Origin: Tubiluchus corallicola
Taxonomy: Eukaryota; Priapulida; Priapulimorpha; Priapulimorphida; Tubiluchidae
Reading direction: 5' to 3'
DNA length: 64,000 nt
NCBI GenBank assembly: GCA_030141605.1
Contig: JAQGDQ010000002.1
Location: 1,284,501 to 1,348,500 of the forward strand
The notes below the pieces were generated by a model. It worked only from the letters and a program-made list of their open reading frames with translations, was not told the origin of the DNA and did no database searches. Positions 57,508 to 64,000 of this stretch are shown here, piece by piece. The position numbers and the translations under genes were made by a program. Positions within the stretch are counted from its first letter, which is position 1. Each line of letters starts with the position of its first letter.

Positions 57508-60500
57508 AACAACAACAACAGAAACATGATCTCCCAAGTGTAATTTCCGGACCAAAACCTGGTTTCATGGTAATGATGCTCAGTTAATTGTTTTCAGATT
57601 GCGTGAAATTATTATTCGTGGAGGACCAGAACAACAACCAAGGACACAGCGTTTCTGCGAAAACTGCTCACTGTGATGACAAGTTGCGATTTTATGGATG
57701 TGAATATAAGCTCCCACGAGGTTTTTGTCAAAATCTGCAGTAGAAATGTGATTGTCACTGTATAGCATTTAGAGAAAAAGAGAGAAAATTATGTAGAGAG
57801 GGACGATTGGCAGGTGAATGACCAAAAAAATGGTTGCAGCCAAACAATTGAACTTTGAATTGAAGACGTAGCAATAAAAATAAACAAGAGGGAACAAAAA
57901 AAGAAGAAAATAATGGAAAAGAGGAATGAAAAGCAGAAGAACGAAAAAAGAAATAAAGACGATAGAAAGAAAAGGAGGAACGAAGGAAGGAAAGGGAAAA
58001 AATGAAATAAACGAGAGAAGGGCAATACACAGAACACAAATAAATGGGAGAAAATATAAAAAAGTTAAAAAGTTTGCATTTCGGTGTCTACAGTTTACGT
58101 GTCGTTTGTTATATTTGAGGGATCAGGAAAAATATGCTTTGCAGGAAATAATATTGTATTGATTTCAAAAACAGTGAAAAACTGGTGTCGATCGTTAGCA
58201 ATCATATAAGTTGCATCCAGAAACTCAGCATTTCAAAATTTATCTGTCACTTTTTCAATTGTAGAGCAATTCTCATGTCAAGATGACGACTTGTTCAATG
58301 GAGATAACAAATGTCTATACCAACTGCAAGGCACCTATGACTATCAAGAAGCGTTAAGTCAGTGTGGTAATGATAAAGTATTGACTGTAAAGTCTCTACT
58401 ACCACTCATTACTCTAAGGACGACTTCATGGTAAGGTGTTCTTTTTGGACAACTCTTATTATCATTCACTGTATTGTACTAATTGTAAACGTCACTGTAG
58501 GACTCTAGATAATTTATTTACTACCTATATCTGGGTTGTAATTTCAGATATGCTCAACGTTTTTGGTATATCAATGTAAAATTTAGCACCAGTGCTGTAT
58601 TAGCAGGCACTTTTATAAACAAGGCCGACAGAGACATATGCATCGGCTGTCAACATTCACTCATCGCATATCACACGTTTATCGTATATCATTATTAGCC
58701 GAATTGCATGACCCCCCCATAACAACTTTGAACGTAAAGCCATTTTTATTAGGAATAATATGTGGCTAGGAGCGAAGTTTAATGATTTAAGTGGGAAATT
58801 TGAGTATCAGGACCGTAACGTTATTGGCTTCTACGATCACGAAACAAACGCAATCGTTTGGCAAGGCTTTATTGCTTGGATAGCTGAACAAATTCCTACA
58901 ACAGCAGATTTACTCGAGGTATGTCATGTTCATTCTTTTTATCATGAGAAAGCATTGGCAGTAATAGTTGGCAGGGTCCGTGTCGAAACTACGTTTGAAT
59001 GTGATCGGTTCTTCACTTGCAATACGTTCCTATGTGTACATCTAACCAGGTTGGCATATTCACTGTCAAACTTAATTGCCATTAGCATGAATTAAACCTA
59101 TTTTTTTATATTCAACAAGTTATCCTCAAATGATTTCCCTTTTTATGAAGACTTACTTGTTAACCTCCTGTTACTGTGTTAATTTTGGTAGGATGTTGAC
59201 TGTGTGACAATGAAAACTTCTGGCTCACATGAATGGTCTAACAAAGACTGTATTTCTCAACATTCATTTACTTGTCAGGCTACTGCTAGAGGTAAGCTAC
59301 GCAATTATACAAATAAATACATAAGAAAATATGTGAAGTTCTATCAGAAGTGAATGGTCAAAATGTATCGATGTTTCTTTTAGAATGTAAGAACAACCAT
59401 TACAGATGCCTTTATTGGGCAGATACTGGAGAATGTACAAAAAATCCAAATTACATGCTGACCAACTGTAGACCAGCTTGCAACATCTGTGATGATGGTA
59501 AGTTTTTAAAACCAATATTTTGTAGATTGCGAGGAAGTCACAAGAATACACTTAATTTTTTCTGCTTTCAATGAAAAAGGTAATTAAAGAAGCACAACAC
59601 CATTTTGCCTTTTTGAAACGTACTTTACGCAGTGTGACTTTGTACTGTCGTGCCGGCAGTCAATAGTAATAGCTGCAGAAAGAGAATAACGCATACGCAG
59701 GCTGCATAAACAGATGCATTGAAAACAATATAAACCGATTTTATCCATTCCGCACCTCCCAAAACGTGCTACGCATCCGGATGCTACGTAAACGCCGCTT
59801 AATAAACCACTATACTGCGACACGTTACATTAGACTGGTCACAACAGTTTTGCTCACTTTCGTTAGTCACATAAATACCATTTAATCGTTCAATAATGTT
59901 TCATATACGACTTGTTTTGTACTGTTATCAGTACTGCATTTTCACCAAAATACCTGTCCTTCGAATGCATGTAATCGCAAGAAGAGCAACTAAATTTTTT
60001 CTGCCAGACGATGACACACAATCAACTCCAGTTAGCTCAAGTCGTGAATACGAACCTTTTCATTGTTAAATTTCTGCCTTTCTAGTTAAGGAGTTTAAGG
60101 ATGCCTCACTATTTTCACCTTTACCATTTGTAAATACTTCCTATTAAGCATGGTAATATACGTTAGCGTGTAGCAAAAATGAAGCAAATTTATTATTAAA
60201 TCGTGCTGTTTTATTACTTCAGGCCTTTGATCTTTCAACCCCATTTTCTAATTGCGCAAACAGCGTATAAGTGCATCATCATCAAATGAATTACCTCGCA
60301 AGCAACTAAGAAACTACTAGTATTTCCACACTTCACGGCATATTCACTACCTTTCAATGTATTCTCAATGTTACACTGGGACGCACGACACTCCTCAAAT
60401 AAAACGATGCCAGTGTGTTTGGTAGCCCTACCACCTATCATTTTTGTAATTTCTGTAGTTATTGTTCCAGTCAAACTTAGGACTACATACAAAAAGACCG

Positions 60501-62707
60501 GACGGAGGACTACCAAATATTGTTTTTGTTGTTCTTCGTCGGTCTATGACAGGAATGAATTGGCTCAACCAGTGAGAATTTTTTTAAGAAAAATAAATGC
60601 ACGAAATTGTCATATGTATGAACAACGAGCGAGACTTTTTTCGTTATTGTGGTCCACTGTATTATTTGAATTGTATTCGTTTATACTAGGATGTAAAAAT
60701 ACCCGTGATGATGCAGAATGTCACGGTTGGTATACAAGTGGCGAATGCACAAGAAATTCGACCATAAAAGGCATCTGCAATAAATCGTGCAGAGTATGCG
60801 GAATAGAAGGTAAACCAACAGTTGTTATAATGTGTAATGCAGAATATTTATGTTTGATACTTATGCATCAATATTAAGCCTAAAAATGCATAATCATCAC
60901 AAGGGCATTGTCAGGCGATCTTTTCACTACTAAGCTATTTACTGAATTCCAAAATCCAGGCTTTATTCCATACTAAACTTTGTGCCAGCAGGTGCGCAAA
61001 TTCGAGGATGCGTTCACCTTTCTTACATTTTCCGAGCATTTTCGTGGTAATCATCAACAAAATAGCCACGGTTATCATCACTACCATCACTTTCAAAAAA
61101 CAACCACTGTTTCCCTCTCCATTTCTTCGCTCCTACCGTGCACAAAAAATTCGACCAAAAAGATATCTGCAAGAAGCCGGTTGCTTTCTCTCATCTTTAT
61201 CACACTCTCTCCCTACCTCTCCTGCCCCTTTTCTCTAAGGTTCTCACTCTTTCCCTTTTCCACGAAAAATTCAAATTATTATGCTGCTGTTATGCAACAT
61301 AGATTACCAGTTAATGTAAACTAATGCTTTACTATTGTCAATAGTTTGTACCGCAGAATTTTAAGGCAGTCTTGTTTACTATGCTTCAGTCATTCAGCGA
61401 TGGTGGCATTTCTAATTTATTAATTAAAGTGAGCTATACAAGTAGCATGTACATAGAACATAAATAATGTAACACAATGGTGTATGTATCCGACTCTGAC
61501 ACAAGGATACAGATTTCAAGGTCGCACGTGCTCAGAGAGTGATTGCTAGACTCGTGGGGCAATAATGGGTGCCACTTTGTACACTACAGGTAGTCTGGAA
61601 TACGAAGCGTTGGTTACCTCTTACTGAGTTTTTTGTCCAACTGCCTGGATAACTACATAGTACTTAAAACGCCATTTAGCGTTGCTATAGAATTCGTTTA
61701 GACTACGGAGTAACTCTACGGATAAAATATTAAAACAGGCTAAAAATTACATGAAGAACAACAAAGAAAACGACACCGGCTTTACGCCGAAAGCAATATG
61801 TTTATAAAGTTACAGCAGAAGCAAGTAACCCAAAACTGCATTCGATTATTAAGCAAAAACAGTCATTCACTTTTAAAATATTGACTGATGACAAAATCTC
61901 TTTTTGCGCACCCATGGCGTTTAAATTTAAGCATAAGGTGACACAGGAACACAAAAAATAAGCAAACACTGTATAAGTTTTGCTTTAAACGAGTGATTTA
62001 ATTCTATTTTTAGAATGTGAGAACCATCGTGATACTTGTCGTCAATGGGCAGACAGCGGTGAATGTGAAATTAATCCAAGTTATATGCTAAATGAATGTA
62101 GACAAGCTTGCAGAATCTGTAGTGGTGAGTTTTTACACTAAATTTGAGTAGTTTATGTGTCAGTCACATGAACATTTGCTCAAGTCTAATAACAGCAAAA
62201 CGAAGATGATAAAATAAGCAAAACTTCGCCATTAATTGCATTAAAATTTTCAACAAAAGATCTAAATCCCAAAAATGCATTCGCTGAACATCTGTTATGC
62301 TAGCACACCAACTGTCCGAAATGTCCACGTAGAATAATGAGCGTGTTTGGTAGCTATGCCAATAAGAATTTACCCAAAAGATGAAGCAACAAATTAAAAA
62401 GAGAGGTTTTCGACTTGAGAATAAATCGTACTTATTCGATTGAGCTAAATCCATCGAGTTCATCAACAACGTTGATGCCATATTTATTTCCTATATGAGC
62501 AACGGAGTGACGATGACAGGTGCAGTTCATTTAAAGCTGGAGGAAAGTACTGTCAAAACTTATTCATTTATACCTGAAGTGAATAAACGCCTCACGTTCA
62601 GCATTTTGGTAAAATTTATTTTATTCCAACGCATCACCTTTGAGCGCTGAAGTCTTTATTTTAACAATACAGAACCTTGCCCAACATTAACCAGGTTAAA
62701 ACATTAA
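41920..62707 (+). CDS. Pentraxin / C-type lectin x3 / ShKT x3 secreted multidomain protein
   Basis: Proposed exons: 41920-41983, 42044-42088, 46077-46198, 47201-47337, 48458-48573, 49429-49609, 49934-49965, 50909-51069, 52460-52656, 53088-53200, 55512-55613, 56229-56463, 56586-56689, 57598-57720, 58265-58430, 58753-58918, 59192-59291, 59384-59497, 60690-60809, 62014-62124 and a tentative 62673-62707. Every phase agrees and the sum is 2544 bases (847 residues plus stop). Domain order: signal peptide, pentraxin, three C-type lectin-like domains, three ShKT domains. All parts are of secreted type; the likely role is extracellular recognition, binding glycans, phosphoryl groups or microbial surfaces (inferred from families). 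Least certain are the first two exons, the 32-nt exon and the last exon. Two adjacent genes wrongly fused is the main alternative. Confidence 0.75.
44600..44848 (-). pseudogene. LINE endonuclease-domain fragment
   Basis: Reads NGLTQFLQSSMSNNNVLDLV then SLFSTSDYNND. The N-x-LDLVF ... SDxN order matches the end of the apurinic-type endonuclease domain of LINEs (usual SDHN, here SDYN). Truncated at both ends. Confidence 0.7.
44873..45170 (+). mobile_element. LINE 3' end with A-rich tail
   Basis: VVRQCKINNVQKFKSFLKTY and FYKEAFLIN stop match the usual last residues of LINE polymerases (RQC ... FK ... LK ... F ... F). It is followed by about 200 bases of UTR and an (AATA)n(ATA)n tail at 45142-45168. 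Confidence 0.7.
46077..51069 (+). CDS. Pentraxin domain exons
   Basis: Six exons: 46077-46198, 47201-47337, 48458-48573, 49429-49609, 49934-49965 and 50909-51069. The order of motifs matches C-reactive protein: VTFPAQGITDYIKFQ, FTIC (first disulfide Cys), ISYAVEGSTNEIVLW, HHICVTWQAGG (second disulfide Cys), YIDGLLF, LLFGQEQDS, TQSFVGAVTDVVM, VLSASEI and GNLISW. Full-length pentraxin fold of about 200 residues. Calcium-site residues are mixed: EQD and the later Gln are kept, but the Glu before that Gln and the Asp of the DNE motif are not. Three to four extra Cys follow GNLISW in a linker to the first lectin domain. Confidence 0.85.
46563..46770. repeat. CA/TG microsatellite with mobile core, copy 1
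   Basis: TG-rich tract (46566-46670) then a core TTTTGCACTAAGAAAGTCTC through GATGAAGCGATTCACCTTCA. The core recurs inverted at 49722-49798. Confidence 0.8.
49637..49850. repeat. CA/TG microsatellite with mobile core, copy 2 (inverted)
   Basis: CA-rich tracts at 49637-49700 and 49799-49850 flank a core AATGAAGGTGAATCGCTTCA through TCTTAGTGCAAAATGTCC, the reverse complement of the core at 46670-46745. Confidence 0.85.
49934..49965 (+). CDS. 32-nt micro-exon in the pentraxin domain
   Basis: The acceptor ATATTTTTCACAG and the donor TCAAG/GTAAGG are both good. It is the only segment found that bridges the phase-2 end at 49609 to the phase-1 start at 50909, adding about 10 residues (LPQTRTVASQ) between VLSASEIGFYVL and ATMANTCYN. 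Confidence 0.5.
51385..52200 (-). mobile_element. Dispersed repeat, copy 2 of an inverted pair
   Basis: Reverse-complement match to 32329-33200, including TCTGGGGAAGGGGTTTTCC against GGAAAACCCTTTCCCCAGA and CACCTTTCGGCACACGCTA against the other end. It lies in the intron between the pentraxin and first lectin domain. Confidence 0.7.
52460..55613 (+). CDS. C-type lectin-like domain 1
   Basis: Exons 52460-52656, 53088-53200 and 55512-55613 (phases 0, 2, 1, 1). It has the long-form opening CPNNYEAAYYEDGLINYCY, then the core FWIGLLYDDKDSRWEWED (WIGL motif), NKWEDDMPDG, DHDCIEL and RCNEQTNVVCE. Cysteine positions fit the family. The calcium/sugar motifs are altered: MPD in place of EPN or QPD, and WRK in place of WND. 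Fold confident, sugar binding doubtful. Confidence 0.85.
56229..57720 (+). CDS. C-type lectin-like domain 2
   Basis: Exons 56229-56463, 56586-56689 and 57598-57720 (phases 1, 2, 1, 1). Motifs: CPGDWTSV, ERACYDKLGGLAHCHLAKLD, then AWVGIMRLD (WIGL-type core), DCVKLLFVE and HCDDKLRFYGCEY. Neither EPN/QPD nor WND is present. The exon structure matches domains 1 and 3, supporting tandem duplication. Confidence 0.8.
57470..57526. repeat. (GAC)n(AAC)n microsatellite
   Basis: GACGACGAC run followed by AACAACAAC, about 70 bases before the next exon, in the intron of lectin domain 2. Confidence 0.95.
58265..59291 (+). CDS. C-type lectin-like domain 3
   Basis: Exons 58265-58430, 58753-58918 and 59192-59291 (phases 1, 2, 0, 1). 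Motifs: FSCQDDDLFNGDNKCLYQL, MWLGAKFNDLSGKFEYQD (core), DCVTMKTSGSHEWSNKDC and SFTCQ. W-S-N stands where WND would be; no EPN/QPD. An acceptor-like site near 58547 is skipped because joining it would create a stop. Confidence 0.8.
59384..59497 (+). CDS. ShKT domain 1
   Basis: One exon, phases 1 and 1. Six Cys in the ShKT pattern, with YWADTGECTKNPNYM and NCRPACNIC. The ShKT fold is a small disulfide domain found in many secreted animal proteins and also in some channel-blocking peptides. Here it is one part of a large protein, so a lectin or matrix accessory role is likelier. Confidence 0.9.
60690..60809 (+). CDS. ShKT domain 2
   Basis: One exon, phases 1 and 1. Six Cys (CKNTRDDAECHGWYTSGEC ... 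CNKSCRVC). Less typical: the NPxYM stretch is NSTIKGI, which adds an N-glycosylation sequon. Confidence 0.85.
61139..61184 (+). pseudogene. Decayed ShKT exon remnant
   Basis: TGCACAAAAAATTCGACCAA followed by AAGATATCTGCAAGAAGC parallels the 3' half of the exon at 60690-60809 (TGCACAAGAAATTCGACCAT ... GGCATCTGCAATAAATCG). No intact splice sites or six-Cys frame remain. Confidence 0.5.
62014..62124 (+). CDS. ShKT domain 3
   Basis: One exon, phases 1 and 1. Six Cys with CRQWADSGECEINPSYM and ECRQACRIC, close in sequence to ShKT domain 1. Confidence 0.9.
62673..62707 (+). CDS. Candidate last exon of the lectin gene
   Basis: The acceptor TTTATTTTAACAATACAG opens in the required phase 1 and reads EPCPTLTRLKH then stop. 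AATAAA hexamers follow near 62843 and 62863. Short and unconserved, so tentative; more ShKT exons could lie beyond the window. Confidence 0.3.
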
Positions 62708-64000
62708 TCAGGATTCGCATTGATACTGGTCTGATCTTCAACTTGTGAAGCTAAGAATGCACATATTTGGGGCTAGCACATTTTTCGTTACTAGTAGCTA
62801 ATACATCCAATTTGACAAAGGGCAGGGTCAAGACATGAGATAATAAAAATGTGCAAATGCAAATAAATCTGTGAAACCATGTATCAAAGCCTCACATGCT
62901 ATTAGCCGTGAAAACCATCTAGACATTAGTAGACAAAGCCATTTCCACCAATTTTGGGCTTTAGTGGATCAAACGGCCACTTTGTTGATCATGCATGAGT
63001 ACGCAAAAATCGCTATTTTGTCACAACCGAGTGGAGATATTGTTGAAAATTCCATATTTGCTTTACTACTAAATACATTATTTTCAAACATATACCGTAA
63101 TACTCACTCCCTTCCATATAAGAAAATTGAAAGCCTATTTTCAATTTTTTATTGGCGGAGGGCAGTCAGCTGTGTCCCTCCTTTTAGTGTCAAGATATAA
63201 CAGTTCCACGCTGTTGTAACCGCAGTGTACTGTGTACGAATACATTAAACTAACAACTGGCTATATAAAATAAGCCATCATCTAAAATCAACAAACAATT
63301 AAATGTTAAATAAGTTAATAGAATTCATTTTTACCAAAATTTTCGTGTAAAGTATACCAGTGGGCGGATTGAACTATAATGTTGATACGTAACCAGTGGT
63401 GTAAAACAAATGTTAAAATGACACTTTTTTATTTTCGAAAGGATGAATGCTGTATAAAGTCTTTTAGAGTTCGCATTTAGCGTAAATGATGTCGCTCTAC
63501 GGGAAGCTAGGTGGTTAAGTCCCAGGCATCGCGAGACTATTGGAACGGATCCGGGTTCCAGCGCGGATCCGTCTCAGGATGTATAAAGCGGCATATAAGT
63601 TATGAAATACTACAGCAGACGAGAAAAGTAAAAAGATACGAGTGTAAAATAAACTTAATGAAATAAAATAAAATAAATAACCAGTAGTTCCATGACATGT
63701 GAACAGACTTTTGTACAAAAATTAGCAAGCCTACAGCATTCACCTTTACAGACAGACTGTCAGGTTGGAATAGTCAAATTACGGCATGCATTCCGTTTCA
63801 TATAGGTACATTTGCATTACTGGGCTTCTCAACCATACCCATTACTAACATTAGGGGGTTGGTCAAAATCTGCCTTCGTAACAATATCAAAATATCCGCA
63901 TATTTAGGAGCTATAAATTTGTAGTGTACATGGGTCAAGAATCTGTCTCGGTCTCACTTGGCCTATTTAGGAAGTGCATGATTAGGTCACTGTTTAACCT
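62708..64000. other. 3' flank with no further exon recognised
   Basis: No six-Cys exon or other domain is visible. Contains a tRNA-like SINE. Confidence 0.4.
63503..63682 (+). mobile_element. tRNA-derived SINE
   Basis: A-box-like TAGGTGGTTAAG and B-box-like GGGTTCCAGC about 45 bases apart, a short body, and an (AAATA)n-type tail at 63658-63680. Confidence 0.55.

Noticed and set aside
58547-58752. Acceptor-like site TTGTAATTTCAG as the next exon after 58430
   Set aside because: Joining there in the required phase makes an immediate TGA; the acceptor at 58752 keeps the lectin domain open.

Overview
This window looks like nuclear DNA of an invertebrate animal. It is AT-rich and gene-poor. Its coding sequence is cut into many short exons bounded by GT/AG splice sites and long introns, and it is full of microsatellites, non-LTR retrotransposon fragments and other dispersed repeats. 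No bacterial operon structure, rRNA or clear functional tRNA is seen. The domain set (pentraxin, C-type lectin, ShKT, galectin) fits a marine or freshwater invertebrate, but I cannot name the phylum from sequence alone.

Nearly all recognisable coding sequence encodes secreted or sugar-binding-type proteins. Gene models were built by hand by joining open exons whose splice phases agree. From left to right: (1) a minus-strand, four-exon gene (20925 down to 2897) encodes a 289-residue secreted protein with a coiled-coil N-terminus, an RGDS motif assembled across a splice junction and a novel four-cysteine C-terminus. (2) A minus-strand secreted coiled-coil protein has its first exon at 28495-27472. 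(3) A small plus-strand, two-exon secreted protein lies at 30230-30774. (4) A plus-strand galectin-like gene has four recognised exons at 33745-36727; its 5' end was not found. (5) A second minus-strand secreted coiled-coil protein (39112-38084) is a paralogue of (2). (6) A large plus-strand gene (41920 to about 62707, 21 proposed exons, about 847 residues) encodes a signal peptide, one pentraxin domain, three C-type lectin-like domains and three ShKT domains.

Non-genic DNA includes two inverted copies of a foldback-like element whose ends are inverted arrays of a GGTAC-containing subrepeat. They lie in introns 1 and 2 of gene (1), on either side of its exon 2. Other repeats are LINE fragments on both strands, tRNA-like SINEs, a 500-bp direct repeat pair, an 800-bp inverted repeat pair, a CA-flanked mobile core present twice in the big lectin gene, and a 340-bp CTA expansion.

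The most interesting items are the pentraxin/lectin/ShKT fusion gene, the secreted coiled-coil paralogues with a shared promoter module, the RGDS protein, and the foldback elements. Together they suggest a locus for secreted recognition, mucus or matrix proteins; that role is inferred from domains and clustering only.
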